The position numbers and the translations under genes are program-made. Positions 26,907-36,873 of a stretch of 64,000 bases of DNA are shown here, piece by piece. The stretch is from positions 186,001 to 250,000 of the forward strand of contig JAOARD010000009.1 of assembly GCA_025210735.1 (NCBI GenBank), given 5' to 3'. Position 1 is the first letter of the stretch, and each line of letters opens with the position of its first letter. Under the pieces are notes generated by a model. The model searched no databases. It saw only the letters and a program-made list of their open reading frames with translations, and was not told the DNA's origin. Source of the stretch: Bacteroidales bacterium. Lineage in GTDB: Bacteria > Bacteroidota > Bacteroidia > Bacteroidales > UBA6680.

Positions 26907-28427
26907 CTATTTTACCTGATAGTACATATCAACCCCCGGGCCAAGAGGTAATCCGAACCATACCCATATCATAATAAGTACTGTCCACAGAATAAAGAAA
27001 GCAAATGTGTACGGAAGCATTGTTGCTACAATTGTACCAATACCCGCTTTTTTATCGTAGTTCTGGAAGTATGCTATAATAAGAGCAAAGAAACTCATCA
27101 TTGGCGAGATAATGTTTGTTACACTATCACCAATTCTGTATACCACCTGCGATAGTTCAGGAGAGTATCCCATAAGCATGAACATTGGAATAAAGATAGG
27201 AGCCATAATAGCCCATTTTGCAGAGGCACTACCCATAGCAAGGTTAATTATTCCTGCTAATAGTATAAACAGTATTATAAGTACAATAATATTCATATCT
27301 GCAGCCATAAGAGCATTAGCTCCTTTTATTGCCAGAATAATACCAAGGTTACTCCACTTAAAGAATGCAACAAACTGCGCAGCAAAGAATACAAGCACAA
27401 TGTATGAGGCAAGGGTTTTCATACTACCTGCCATACCTTTCATTACATCAGCATCGTTCTTGAATTTCTTGGTAATGAATCCGTAAATAAGTCCCGGAAT
27501 CATAGTAAACATAACAAGTACAAATATGATACCTTTTATGAATGGCGATTTAAGTACTGTTCCGTCAGCAGCTCTAAGGAAACCATCTGAAGGTATAAGA
27601 CCCAGAAGTGATATTGCTAGCAGAGTTAACCCCCCAATAGATGCCCAGATCAATCCTTTTTTCTCAATAGGTGTTAATTTTTCCATCTTATCAGGCTCTA
27701 CATCGCCTTTGTATTTGCCTAGTCGGGGTTCTATAATTTTCTCAGTTATTATAGTACCTGCAAAAGCAATAATGAATGTAGATGCTACCATAAAGTAGTA
27801 GTTGGCAGTAGGATTTACTACGTAATCCTTATCTAAAATCTGTGCAGCCTCTTCAGAGAGTCCTGCAAGCAAAGGGTCAATTGTTCCCAGAATAAGGTTG
27901 GCACTAAATCCGCCAGATACCCCTGCAAACGCGGCTGCCATACCGGCAATAGGGTGTCGGCCTACAGCAAGAAAGATAACTCCTGCAAGCGGTATAAGTA
28001 GTACATAACCAACATCACTTGCCATATTTGACAGAATACCGGCAAATACAAGAACAAATGTTAAATATTTTTTTGGTGCAGATATCACTATCAGTCGTAT
28101 GCTGGCACCAATTAATCCGCTACTCTCGGCAATACCAATACCAAGCATTGCAACCAGAACAATTCCTAACGGAGCAAATCCGGTGAAGTTATCAACAATA
28201 TGTAGCATTATTCTGTGTAAGCCATCTTTTGACAAAAGATTAATAGGCTTAATAACCTCTTTTGTAGCAGGATGTATTGCTTCTACATCAAACCAATGAG
28301 CTACACCTGAAAAGATTAATACAATAAGTGCAAATATTGCAAACAACGTTGCCGGATGCGGTAGTGCATTACCTGCTTTTTCTGTAATGTTCAGAAATCT
28401 GTTAAATATACCCTTTGTTTTAGTCAT
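26907..28427 (-). CDS. AbgT family transporter
   Basis: This 506-residue polytopic membrane protein has AbgT family features: the N-terminal FNRFLNITEKAGNALPHPAT, the loop GFAPLGIVLVAMLGIGIAESSG, the paired re-entrant region SANLILGTIDPLLAGLS, and the late motif MGSASAKWAIMAPIFIPM with YRIGDSVTNIISPMM. AbgT proteins import p-aminobenzoyl-glutamate or act as antimetabolite efflux pumps (YdaH, MtrF); which applies here cannot be told. It stands alone with its own terminator, and multi-hairpin repeats lie downstream. Confidence 0.88.
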   Translation of the reverse strand: MTKTKGIFNRFLNITEKAGNALPHPATLFAIFALIVLIFSGVAHWFDVEAIHPATKEVIKPINLLSKDGLHRIMLHIVDNFTGFAPLGIVLVAMLGIGIAESSGLIGASIRLIVISAPKKYLTFVLVFAGILSNMASDVGYVLLIPLAGVIFLAVGRHPIAGMAAAFAGVSGGFSANLILGTIDPLLAGLSEEAAQILDKDYVVNPTANYYFMVASTFIIAFAGTIITEKIIEPRLGKYKGDVEPDKMEKLTPIEKKGLIWASIGGLTLLAISLLGLIPSDGFLRAADGTVLKSPFIKGIIFVLVMFTMIPGLIYGFITKKFKNDADVMKGMAGSMKTLASYIVLVFFAAQFVAFFKWSNLGIILAIKGANALMAADMNIIVLIILFILLAGIINLAMGSASAKWAIMAPIFIPMFMLMGYSPELSQVVYRIGDSVTNIISPMMSFFALIIAYFQNYDKKAGIGTIVATMLPYTFAFFILWTVLIMIWVWFGLPLGPGVDMYYQVK

Positions 28428-28833
28428 TTGATTGTTATGTTAAATTTCAACAGGCAAAGATATTATTCTGTACAAATCCTGCTAATGGTAAAATAAAAAA
28501 TATGATGTTATCTGATGAATATATGAAAAAACCTTATTAAGTGATAATTATACTAAATTAATAGATGTATTGCTAATTAATGTAGATAAAAGTTATTTTA
28601 TGATTTTATTGTTTCGTTTTAAAAGAGTGTTTTTATATTTAACAACTGTTTGATAGATGCTTATAACAATGATGAAAGCTATACCGTGTTTGTAGTACAG
28701 GCAATTGTTGGTAATATTTATTCATATTCAGTGCTATAAAAAATTCAGTTTCTGAAAAAATATGATATATTTGCGGATTGTTGTACATAAACGTAGAATA
28801 ACTGTTTTAATAAACTATATAAAATAAAAACAC
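28428..28833 (+). promoter_or_regulatory. Divergent AbgT/secDF intergenic region with secDF promoter
   Basis: TATATTTG at 28766-28773 is an exact TAnnTTTG -7 match, about 60 bp upstream of the secDF ATG. Nothing else was recognised in this 406-bp gap. A clear -33 TTTG at 19-21 bp is lacking. Confidence 0.5.
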
Positions 28834-31821
28834 ATGCAAAATAAAGGAGCGATAAGATTATTTGTAATTGCGCTAGCTCTGGTAAGTATCTACCAGCTCT
28901 CCTTTACCTGGATAGCCCGCCAGGTTCGTGAAGACGCTAAAGAGTATGCCGGAGATGATGTAAAGAAAGAGCTATATTATCTTGATTCTATAGCAACAAA
29001 GCCGGTGTATAATCTTTTGTTTACTAAGTACACGTATAAAGATTGTCAGGCAAGAGAGATTAATCTTGGTCTTGACCTTAAAGGGGGAATGGATGTAACG
29101 TTAGAGGTTTCTGTTGTTGATATCATTCGCAGTATGAGTGGTTATAACACAGATGCAACTTTTAATAAAGCCATTGCAAGAGCTAAGGAGTTACAGAAAG
29201 ATAGTCAGGACGATTTTGTGACATTGTTCGGAAAAGCGTTTGCAGAGATTGATGCTAATGCATCGTTAGCTGCTATCTTTACAACACCTGAGCTTAAAGA
29301 TAAAATCAGTTTTAACTCAACAAATGCTGAAGTATTAGATCTTATCAAAGAAGAGGCAGAAGCTGCTATTGATAACTCTTTTAACATTCTTCGTAGTCGT
29401 ATCGACCGTTTTGGTGTTGCACAGCCAAATATTCAGCGTCTGGAGACTTCAGGAAGAATCCTGGTTTCGCTACCGGGTATCAAAGAGCCTGAAAGGGTTC
29501 GTAAATTGTTACAAGGAACAGCAAATCTTGAGTTCTGGGAGACTTATGAATCTTCAGAGGTTTTACCTTTCTTACAGACTGCAAATGCAAAGATCAGAGA
29601 GATTGAGAAGGCAAAAGAGGATTTGGCAATAGCAGATGCTGAAGCAAAGGCTGATGAGCCTAAAGTTGATGAGCCAAAAGAGGGTGAGGATGCACTTCTT
29701 GATAAGATTGAGGCTGAAAAAGCTGATTCTACAGCAATAGATCAGGCTCAGTTAATGAAAGATAATCCATTATTCTCAAGACTTCAGCCATTGAATCGTC
29801 AAGGTGCTGCAGTGGGATTTGCTCATTATAAAGATACAGCACAGATTAACTCTTACCTTAAGATTACTCAGGTTCGTTCATTATTTCCACCTGATCTAAA
29901 ATTCCTTTGGAGTGTAAAGTCAATTGACAAAGAGGAAGAGAGTCTTTATGAGTTAATAGCTATTAAGATAACAACTCGTGATCGTCGTGCACCACTTGAT
30001 GGAGGTGTTATTACAAATGCTCGCAGTGAGTTTGCTCAAGGGTCTGCAAAATCAGAGGTTTCAATGAGTATGAACTCTGAAGGAGCAAAAATTTGGGCAA
30101 GATTAACTGGGGAAAATGTTGGTAAATGTATTGCTATTGTACTTGATAACTATGTTTATTCATATCCAAGAGTTGATGCTGAAATCACAGGAGGAACATC
30201 TAGTATTACTGGTGGATTTACTGTAGAAGAGGCAAAAGACCTTGCAAACGTACTTAAGTCAGGTAAGATGCCTGCACCAGCAGTAATCATTGCTGATACT
30301 ATTGTTGGACCATCACTTGGACAAGCTGCTATTGAGGCTGGATTGAAATCGTTCCTTATTGCTTTTGCGCTTGTACTTATTTATATGATATTCTACTATA
30401 GCCGCCGTGGTGGTATAGTTGCAGATATTGCACTTCTTGTTAACATGTTCTTTATTATCGGAGTTCTTTCTTCGTTCGGAGCAACATTAACACTGCCAGG
30501 TATTGCCGGTATTGTTCTTACTATTGGTATGTCTGTAGATGCTAACGTGCTTATTTATGAGCGTATACGTGAGGAACTTGCAGGAGGAAAAGGATTGAAA
30601 CAGGCTATTACAGATGGTTACAGGAATGCATACTCTGCTATTCTTGATGCGAACATCACAACATTCCTTACTGCTGTAATTCTGTTCTTGTTTGGTTCAG
30701 GACCAATTAAAGGTTTTGCAACTACACTTATGATTGGTATTGCAACATCTCTTATTACTGCAATATTTATTACTCGTCTTATTTTTGAGTGGCAGCTTAA
30801 GAGAGAGCAGAATATTACGTTTGGTACAAAACTTACAAACAACTTCTTTAAGAATACTAATATTAACTTTATTGGTAAGCGTAAGGTATACTATGTAATA
30901 TCAGGTATCTTTATTGTTCTTGGAATTATGTTCCTGTTTACTAAAGGTCTTAACCCTGGTATCGACTTTAAAGGAGGACGTACATACGTTGTTAAGTTTG
31001 AGCAGGAGGTAAAAACTACTGAGATAGCTAAGATGTTGGCTGATGACTTTGATGGTGCACCAGAGGTGAAAACTTTCGGAGGAAAAGATCAGGTACGTAT
31101 TATTACTAAGTATAGAATTGATGAGTCAGGAACAGAGGTAGATGATGAAGTAGATATGAAACTTTACGAAGGGTTGAAACCTGCTCTTGGTGACAATGTT
31201 TCTTTTGATTCGTTTATGTTAGACTATCGTCAGAGTTCTGAGAAGGTTGGACCAACTATTGCTGATGATATTAAGAAAGAGGCATTACTTGCAATATTCT
31301 TTGCACTTATTATAATGTTTATCTATATCCTGATAAGATTTAAGAACTGGCAGTTTGGTCTTGGTGCTGTTGCTGCTCTTGTTCACGATACATTAATTGT
31401 TCTTGGTCTGTTCTCGATATTAGATGGTATTGTACCATTCTCATTAGAGATTGATCAGGCATTTATTGCGGCTATTCTTACTGTGGTGGGTTACTCTATT
31501 AACGATACCGTGGTTGTATTTGACCGTATTCGTGAGTTTATAGGTCTTTATCCAAAGCGTGAGCGCAGAGATATTATGAATAGCGCGCTGAACAGTACTT
31601 TAAGTCGTACATTTAGTACATCGTTAAGTACATTTGTTGTTCTTCTTGCAATCTTTATCTTTGGTGGTGAGGTGATTCGTGGATTTGTATTTGCACTTCT
31701 TATTGGTGTTGTTGTTGGTACATATTCATCACTATTTATAGCAACTCCACTTGTTTACGATACTGTACTTAAAGGAGAAAAGAAGAGAGTACTTAAAGGG
31801 AAAGGTAATAAAGCTAGATAG
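28834..31821 (+). CDS. secDF: Protein translocase subunit SecDF (fusion)
   Basis: This 995-residue fusion of SecD and SecF uses the proton-motive force to assist Sec export. SecD part: TM1 at 8-27, LGLDLKGGMDVTLEV (D1), the large periplasmic P1 domain, then five TM helices with GIVLTIGMSVDANVLIYERI (D4/D5). SecF part from about 690: NPGIDFKGGRTYVV, VGPTIADDIKKEA and VGYSINDTVVVFDRIRE. Residues about 265-300 are an acidic, Pro/Glu/Lys-rich insertion in P1 with low sequence complexity. The fused form is normal in Bacteroidota. It is a single-gene unit with its own promoter and terminator. Confidence 0.97.
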   Translation: MQNKGAIRLFVIALALVSIYQLSFTWIARQVREDAKEYAGDDVKKELYYLDSIATKPVYNLLFTKYTYKDCQAREINLGLDLKGGMDVTLEVSVVDIIRSMSGYNTDATFNKAIARAKELQKDSQDDFVTLFGKAFAEIDANASLAAIFTTPELKDKISFNSTNAEVLDLIKEEAEAAIDNSFNILRSRIDRFGVAQPNIQRLETSGRILVSLPGIKEPERVRKLLQGTANLEFWETYESSEVLPFLQTANAKIREIEKAKEDLAIADAEAKADEPKVDEPKEGEDALLDKIEAEKADSTAIDQAQLMKDNPLFSRLQPLNRQGAAVGFAHYKDTAQINSYLKITQVRSLFPPDLKFLWSVKSIDKEEESLYELIAIKITTRDRRAPLDGGVITNARSEFAQGSAKSEVSMSMNSEGAKIWARLTGENVGKCIAIVLDNYVYSYPRVDAEITGGTSSITGGFTVEEAKDLANVLKSGKMPAPAVIIADTIVGPSLGQAAIEAGLKSFLIAFALVLIYMIFYYSRRGGIVADIALLVNMFFIIGVLSSFGATLTLPGIAGIVLTIGMSVDANVLIYERIREELAGGKGLKQAITDGYRNAYSAILDANITTFLTAVILFLFGSGPIKGFATTLMIGIATSLITAIFITRLIFEWQLKREQNITFGTKLTNNFFKNTNINFIGKRKVYYVISGIFIVLGIMFLFTKGLNPGIDFKGGRTYVVKFEQEVKTTEIAKMLADDFDGAPEVKTFGGKDQVRIITKYRIDESGTEVDDEVDMKLYEGLKPALGDNVSFDSFMLDYRQSSEKVGPTIADDIKKEALLAIFFALIIMFIYILIRFKNWQFGLGAVAALVHDTLIVLGLFSILDGIVPFSLEIDQAFIAAILTVVGYSINDTVVVFDRIREFIGLYPKRERRDIMNSALNSTLSRTFSTSLSTFVVLLAIFIFGGEVIRGFVFALLIGVVVGTYSSLFIATPLVYDTVLKGEKKRVLKGKGNKAR

Positions 31822-31840
31822 TTAGCTAAATAATATATTC

Positions 31841-31873
31841 AAAGGGTGTCAACTAATTGGCACCCTTTTTTAT
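31841..31873 (+). terminator. secDF terminator
   Basis: AAAGGGTGTCAA at 31841-31852 pairs with 31857-31868 (one G-U pair) and runs into T residues. Confidence 0.9.
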
Positions 31874-31894
31874 TTAGATTAATTTATTTGATAA

Positions 31895-32002
31895 ATGAAA
31901 CGAAGCATGAGTAAAGATTTTTCTCACACACGAGAGTTAACTAAATCATGCGAGTTCCATATGGTCTTTGAAAAACAAATTTCGACAGATGAAAAAAGAT
32001 AA
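31895..32002 (+). CDS. Short ORF of repeated MKRSM family, copy 1
   Basis: A 35-codon frame starts MKRSMSKDFSHTRE. It is related at DNA and peptide level to a 28-codon frame at 56809-56895 (MKRSMRKNFYTHED). The frame overlaps the start of the next small gene by 14 nt. Coding status is unproven; it may instead be part of a dispersed non-coding repeat. Confidence 0.3.
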   Translation: MKRSMSKDFSHTRELTKSCEFHMVFEKQISTDEKR

Positions 32003-32198
32003 TATTGTAATAATTGTATCGTTGCTAATTTCCGGAGTAATATCAAAGTTGATATATAATTCAGCTCTTCCGGCATGTGGTGTTGATATTGAAAATATGC
32101 ACTATATTTTAGATATGCTCTTACCTCTACTATTTATGATTCCGTTTTATATATTTACCAAACTGGCAATTATAAAACTGTTTAAACTGGATATGTAG
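31989..32198 (+). CDS. Hypothetical small membrane protein (two TM)
   Basis: This 69-residue protein from the ATG at 31989 (MKKDNIVIIVSLLIS) has hydrophobic segments at about 5-22 and 40-60 and the lysine-flanked end FTKLAIIKLFKLDM. Its start lies within the end of a roughly 100-bp sequence also found at 56808-56904. No family was recognised. Confidence 0.45.
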   Translation: MKKDNIVIIVSLLISGVISKLIYNSALPACGVDIENMHYILDMLLPLLFMIPFYIFTKLAIIKLFKLDM

Positions 32199-32510
32199 GC
32201 GGCTTGAGACCTGTTTATGGTGTTCTGTGATCGAGTTTGGTTGGTGTTTGTTTTTGTACAGTTTTTATGTCCTTAAATTTCTGTTTCTGATATTTTGTAA
32301 TATTTATTAATCAGGTAGTTATCGTTGAGTTGAGTATGTAGAGCTGTATTTACTATATGATTTTGTAATATCCTTATTCTCTGAATTATATGTTTGAGAT
32401 TTTTGTACCAACCAAATTTGCCCACAGAGCATTATTTCTGGATAAAGTACCCAATTTACCGGATATTGAAAATATACCTTTTAGTTTATCTATGAGTGAG
32501 TTATAAATGC
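32199..32510. other. Intergenic region, nothing recognised
   Basis: About 310 bp between convergent genes with no coding frame, repeat or promoter that I could support. Confidence 0.4.
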
Positions 32511-32542
32511 AAAAAAAGCCATATCATAACTCTGATATGGCT
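32511..32542 (-). terminator. Terminator of the Ni-SOD gene
   Basis: AGCCATATCA at 32517-32526 pairs perfectly with 32533-32542 around a 6-nt loop. A run of seven T residues follows on the minus strand. Confidence 0.9.
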
Positions 32543-32567
32543 AACTAAAGAAGGTTAGTATAATAAA

Positions 32568-33014
32568 TTAATCAAAATAAGCGTGTTCAAATTTGTGAAC
32601 GAGTTCACGCAGTTTCTTAATATTATCAAGGTTAGTACTCTGCTTGCTCTTCATTGCATATATCTGAATCTTATGCATTAATGTTAATTGTTTAATATAT
32701 CTCTGGTAAGCTTTTTTATCTGATTTATCAGTAGGCTTTATTCTTTGATGCATAAAATACTGACTGGCTATCTCCTGAATTTTTTTAGCATGCTCTTCCT
32801 TGTTTATAACCCAACGTACAATGTCGTGACTATTGTCTAACGCTTTAATCTTATTTATTGATTTCTCTATTGTTGATATATGCTCATACAGTAGTTTAAT
32901 ACGTATTGAATCGCCATATATACCACATGGGATTTCGCAGTGAGCTTTAGCGCTACTTGTTACTGTAAAAAGTAGTAGTATGGTTGAGATTACCAGTAAA
33001 TTTATCTTTCTCAT
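32568..33014 (-). CDS. sodN: Nickel-dependent superoxide dismutase with Sec signal peptide
   Basis: The protein is 148 residues from the ATG at 33014. Residues 1-24 form a Sec signal peptide ending SSAKA. Cleavage there leaves HCEIPCGIYGD at the new N-terminus. That is the nickel-hook motif H-C-x-x-P-C-G-x-Y of Ni-SOD, in which the free amino group of His1, the His1 side chain, Cys2 and Cys6 bind nickel. The remaining 124 residues are helical (for example HISTIEKSINKIKAL and VINKEEHAKKIQEIASQYF), as in the four-helix Ni-SOD fold of about 117 residues. It should dismutate superoxide in the periplasm. An in-frame ATG at 33047 would add 11 residues. No sodX-type protease gene is nearby, and signal peptidase could do that job. 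Confidence 0.82.
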   Translation of the reverse strand: MRKINLLVISTILLLFTVTSSAKAHCEIPCGIYGDSIRIKLLYEHISTIEKSINKIKALDNSHDIVRWVINKEEHAKKIQEIASQYFMHQRIKPTDKSDKKAYQRYIKQLTLMHKIQIYAMKSKQSTNLDNIKKLRELVHKFEHAYFD

Positions 33015-33067
33015 ATTGTAAGTTTTATTGTTGCCATCATTTAACAATGAACATTACAATAAGTTCA

Positions 33068-33100
33068 AAAAAAAGAGGCTGCTCTCAGAAGAACAGCCTC
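33068..33100 (-). terminator. Terminator of the DPP5-like gene
   Basis: On the minus strand GAGGCTGTTC (33100-33091) pairs with GAGCAGCCTC (33084-33075), one wobble, followed by a T-run. It separates the peptidase gene from sodN. Confidence 0.85.
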
Positions 33101-33123
33101 GTAGTATTATATAAACAGATATC

Positions 33124-35238
33124 TTACTTTAAGTACTTATCTAACCACCCAAAGAACTCTCTTTGCCATAGTATAGAGTTTTGCGGCTTAAGAACAAAGT
33201 GAGTCTCCTCAGGGAAGTACAAGAAACGAGCAGGAATGCCTCTTAATCTTGCAGCGTTAAATGCTTGCATGCCCTCTGTGTATGGAATACGGAAATCTTT
33301 TCCGCCATGAATAACAAGTATTGGAGTATCCCAGTTCTGTACAAATTTGTGTGGAGAGTTAGCATATGAGCGCTGAGCTGTTTTATTCTTCATATCCCAG
33401 TATGCTCCACCAAGATCGTGGTTAGGGAAGAACGTCTCTTCTGTTGCTCCATAGAAACTCTCAAGATTAAACATTCCGCAGTGAGCTATAAATGCTTTAA
33501 ACCTCTTCTCGTGTTTACCAGCAAGGAAGAAAGTAGAGTAACCACCATAACTAGCACCTACACAACCAAGTCTGTTTTCGTCAATAAAATTCTCTTTCTT
33601 AAGAGCATCTACAGCTGATAGATAATCCTTAATATTCAGTCCTGAATAATCTCCTGATATCTGTGCATTCCACTCTTTACCAAACGAAGGTAAACCACGT
33701 CTGTTAACACCCATAATAATGTAATCATTTGCTGCCATCATAGCAAAGTTCCATCTGTATGAGAAGAATTGACTAACTGCAGATTGTGGTCCTCCCTGGC
33801 AGTAAAGTAGTGCTGGGTATTTTTTATTCTTATCAAAGTTAGGAGGGAAAATCATCCAAACAAGCATCTGCTTTCCGTCTGTTGTTGTTACCCAACGCTC
33901 TTCTGTATGTCCAAGGTTAATATTGTCGTAAATATTCTTGTTAACAGTTGTAATCTGATCCTCAGCTCCTGTAGCCATATCTACCTTAAACAGCTCTGTA
34001 GCCATCTGGTGAGTTGTTTTACCACCAATCATAACACCATTAGCAATTGAGTAACTGCTGAAGTTGTGCTGACCTTTAGTAATCTGAGTAAACTGCTTAC
34101 TTGCAATATCTACTTTATATAGCTGGTATGTAGCCTTTGTTCCTGAAACAAAATATATCTCCTTACCATCCTTGCTCCATGTGTAGTTATGAGCATTCTG
34201 ATCCCAGTTCTCATTAACAAAGTTTATCTCCTTTGTAGCAAGATCCATAATCATAAGACGCTCCTTGTCTGATTCGCAACCAGGAGTCTCCATGCTCATG
34301 AAGGCCATGTATTTATTATCTGGTGAGAAAACAGGGTATTTGTCATAACCCATCATTCCTTCAGTCATATTAATAGTTTTTCCGCTCTCTGTATTGTAGA
34401 AGTATATATCTGAGTTTGTACTTGTAGCATATTTAGCTCCTGTAAGTTTTTTACATGTGTACGCAATAGTTTTACTATCAGGGCTCCATGTCATCTCTGA
34501 ATCGTCAAAATATGGAGATAAAGGAGCATCCCATAGCTCATTAGGCATTATATCTTTTCCTGCACTGAACTTTCCGTTCTTTACATCAGCTACAAAAATG
34601 TGACTGAATTTATAGTCGGTCCAATCATTCCAGTGACGATACATAAGGTCATCAAATACCTTGGCATTTGAAAGAGGAAGGTCGCTGTGGATATCACTGG
34701 CAGACTTCTGTAATTTAACATCTTGTGTATACATTACCTTTGATCCATCAGGAGAGAAGCGGAAGCTATTAATACCTCCCTTTACATCAGAAACCATAAC
34801 CTTTTCTGATCCGTCAGGGTTCATTGTCCATACCTGTACATCGCCACTTGCTGTCGACATATAGGCAATCTTCTTTCCATCTTCAGTCCATGTTGCAGCA
34901 AACTCCTTTGTGTCATCAGTCGATAACTGTGTTGTCTGTTTACTGTTAACGTCTGTTATAAAAACATTCGAAGTACTTTTGTTTGTGTTTGCATCATACC
35001 TTGTAACAGTGTACAACAACTTTGTTCCATCAGGTGATAATACACCGCCGCCAATTCTTCCGAATTTCCAAAGAATTTCAGGAGTAAGTCGTCCGCCTTT
35101 AATCTCTTTGTCAGTAAGTTTGTTTGAGAAGTCTGACTTTACTACATCTGTTGCCTCACTCTTTGTGCAACATTTGTCGTTACACGACATAAGTGTAATT
35201 GCTCCTGCAAGAGCAACTGCAAATAATGATCGTTTCAT
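33124..35238 (-). CDS. S9 family peptidase, dipeptidyl-peptidase 5-like lipoprotein
   Basis: This 704-residue protein has signal/lipobox LMSC near Cys19 and the Cys-rich mature start NDKCCTK. The N-terminal half is a TolB-like propeller (repeated SPDGSKVMYT, SPDNKYMAF and SPDSKTIAY strands). The C-terminal half is an alpha/beta-hydrolase with nucleophile GASYGGYS, Asp region HGGKDFRIPY and His region EETHFVLKP, so the triad is intact. Closest remembered relative is Porphyromonas gingivalis DPP5, a periplasmic enzyme releasing dipeptides. That suits an amino-acid-fermenting lifestyle next to the lysine cluster. Confidence 0.88.
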   Translation of the reverse strand: MKRSLFAVALAGAITLMSCNDKCCTKSEATDVVKSDFSNKLTDKEIKGGRLTPEILWKFGRIGGGVLSPDGTKLLYTVTRYDANTNKSTSNVFITDVNSKQTTQLSTDDTKEFAATWTEDGKKIAYMSTASGDVQVWTMNPDGSEKVMVSDVKGGINSFRFSPDGSKVMYTQDVKLQKSASDIHSDLPLSNAKVFDDLMYRHWNDWTDYKFSHIFVADVKNGKFSAGKDIMPNELWDAPLSPYFDDSEMTWSPDSKTIAYTCKKLTGAKYATSTNSDIYFYNTESGKTINMTEGMMGYDKYPVFSPDNKYMAFMSMETPGCESDKERLMIMDLATKEINFVNENWDQNAHNYTWSKDGKEIYFVSGTKATYQLYKVDIASKQFTQITKGQHNFSSYSIANGVMIGGKTTHQMATELFKVDMATGAEDQITTVNKNIYDNINLGHTEERWVTTTDGKQMLVWMIFPPNFDKNKKYPALLYCQGGPQSAVSQFFSYRWNFAMMAANDYIIMGVNRRGLPSFGKEWNAQISGDYSGLNIKDYLSAVDALKKENFIDENRLGCVGASYGGYSTFFLAGKHEKRFKAFIAHCGMFNLESFYGATEETFFPNHDLGGAYWDMKNKTAQRSYANSPHKFVQNWDTPILVIHGGKDFRIPYTEGMQAFNAARLRGIPARFLYFPEETHFVLKPQNSILWQREFFGWLDKYLK

Positions 35239-35690
35239 ATTAAAACAATTTAAATATTTGATAATTATAATCTACTTTACAATCAGAAAAAGGGTTTTGT
35301 TTTTGTTCCCGAGTCCTGTTATATATTTACAGTGCAATTTACTTAATAAGTATGAACATTTCGGTTATAAAAAGGGATTAATTTGGTCTTATATGGTTAA
35401 TCTATAGCTGTTATAGGTTAAATGTTTTGTGGCGTGTTTACCTATGTTGTTTAACATATCAGTTAAATCAGAGCTTTTGTTAATTTTATAACAATAATAA
35501 TTTAGCCAAATATCAGGAATCATGAATATGTCTATATTTAACACATTTGTTAAATACAAAACGTGTATACTGGTTATTTAACCCGATTTGGAGTCTGAAT
35601 AGTGTAAATTGAAAATATCAGAAGTCAAAATATTCTATAATTTCACCACAAGACTGAGTATAACTATCCTTTGCATTAACAGAAAAAATA
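35239..35690. other. Intergenic region upstream of the lysine cluster
   Basis: About 450 bp of AT-rich DNA between divergent genes. No coding frame, cobalamin riboswitch box or repeat was recognised. Confidence 0.4.
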
Positions 35691-35696
35691 ACATTA

Positions 35697-35728
35697 TTGT
35701 TCATAATTGAAAAATAAATTTAACTTTG
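35697..35728 (+). promoter_or_regulatory. Promoter of the lysine fermentation cluster
   Basis: TAACTTTG at 35721-35728 is an exact TAnnTTTG match. TTG at 35697-35699 lies 21 bp upstream. The expected start at about 35735 gives a leader of about 70 nt that can form a hairpin (AAATGTTT at 35756-35763 with AAACATTT at 35792-35799) just before the first ATG. Confidence 0.65.
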
Positions 35729-35804
35729 CCATTGACATTAAACATGGTATTGCATAAATGTTTGTAAGAAAAAGCTTTGCAAAATATTAAAAAACATTTT
35801 TGAG

Positions 35805-36455
35805 ATGAATAAATTAATTACATTAGAAGAGGCCGTAGCAAAAGTTAAGAGCGGAATGACAGTGATGATTGGTGGTTTTTTAGCTGTTGGAACAGCCGAA
35901 AATATTGTTGACGGCATTGTTGCATCAGGAGTTAAAGATTTAACAATTATCTGTAACGATACTGCATTTGCCGATAAAGGTTTGGGTAAACTTATTGCTA
36001 ACAAGCAGGTAGCTAAAGTAATTACATCTCATATAGGTACCAATCCTGCTACAATAGAGCAGATGAACAACAAGGAGTTAGAGGTAGAGTTTAGTCCTCA
36101 GGGAACATTAGCAGAGAGAGTGCGTGCTGGTGGAGCAGGTTTAGGTGGTGTACTTACACCAACAGGACTTGGAACAATGGTAGCAGAAGGAAAAGATATT
36201 ATAACAGTAGATGGTAAAGAGTTTCTTCTTGAGAAACCACTTAAGGCTGATGTTGCAATTATTGGCGCAAGTGTTTCTGACGAAGAGGGTAACTTGGTAT
36301 ACAAGGGAACAACACAGAACTTTAATCCACTTATGGCAATGGCAGCAGAAACAGTTGTTGTAGAGGCTAAAGAGATGGTTAAGGTTGGAGAGATTAGCCC
36401 TGAGATGGTTAAAACACCATCAATTTTTGTTGATTACATAGTATATAATAAATAA
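35805..36455 (+). CDS. atoD: CoA-transferase subunit A (butyrate/acetoacetate type)
   Basis: This 216-residue family I CoA-transferase alpha subunit has [22 protein letters not shown], then [20 protein letters not shown] and a C-terminal [18 protein letters not shown]. It pairs with the beta subunit at 44941, nine genes later; the enclosed genes make the substrates. In lysine fermentation the heteromer moves CoA between butyryl-CoA and acetoacetate, releasing butyrate and feeding acetoacetyl-CoA to thiolase. Acetate use as acceptor is also possible. Confidence 0.9.
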   Translation: MNKLITLEEAVAKVKSGMTVMIGGFLAVGTAENIVDGIVASGVKDLTIICNDTAFADKGLGKLIANKQVAKVITSHIGTNPATIEQMNNKELEVEFSPQGTLAERVRAGGAGLGGVLTPTGLGTMVAEGKDIITVDGKEFLLEKPLKADVAIIGASVSDEEGNLVYKGTTQNFNPLMAMAAETVVVEAKEMVKVGEISPEMVKTPSIFVDYIVYNK

Positions 36456-36471
36456 TAAAAATATAGTTGAT

Positions 36472-36861
36472 ATGAATAAGTCGATGATCAGATTACGTAT
36501 GAGCTCACACGATGCTCACTATGGTGGAAATCTTGTTGATGGAGCTAGAATGCTTCAGCTTTTTGGTGATGTAGCAACAGAACTGTTAATCCAGAGAGAT
36601 GGTGACGAAGGACTGTTTAAAGCATATGATATGGTTGAGTTCTGTGCTCCTGTATATGCTGGCGACTATATTGAGGCTGTTGGTGAGATTATTGAAGAGG
36701 GTAACAGTAGTCGTAAGATGAAGTTTGAGGCTCGTAAAGTAATTGTTCCGCGTCCTGATATTTCAGATTCAGCATGTGATGTATTAGAAGAGCCAATAGT
36801 TGTTTGTAGAGCAACAGGTACTTGTGTTACACCAAAAGCATGTCAGCGTAAAAACAAATAA
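36472..36861 (+). CDS. kal: 3-aminobutyryl-CoA ammonia-lyase
   Basis: This 129-residue hot-dog-fold protein begins [20 protein letters not shown], as in Kal of lysine fermenters, with [20 protein letters not shown] in the hot-dog core. Kal removes ammonia from L-3-aminobutyryl-CoA to give crotonyl-CoA. Its place between CoA-transferase and kce, with 16-bp and 12-bp gaps, supports the call strongly. Confidence 0.92.
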   Translation: MNKSMIRLRMSSHDAHYGGNLVDGARMLQLFGDVATELLIQRDGDEGLFKAYDMVEFCAPVYAGDYIEAVGEIIEEGNSSRKMKFEARKVIVPRPDISDSACDVLEEPIVVCRATGTCVTPKACQRKNK

Positions 36862-36873
36862 AAATATTGACCA

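Noticed and set aside
35729..35804. Cobalamin riboswitch in the lysine-cluster leader
   Set aside because: KamDE needs cobalamin, so I looked for a B12 box; none was seen and the leader of about 70 nt is too short.
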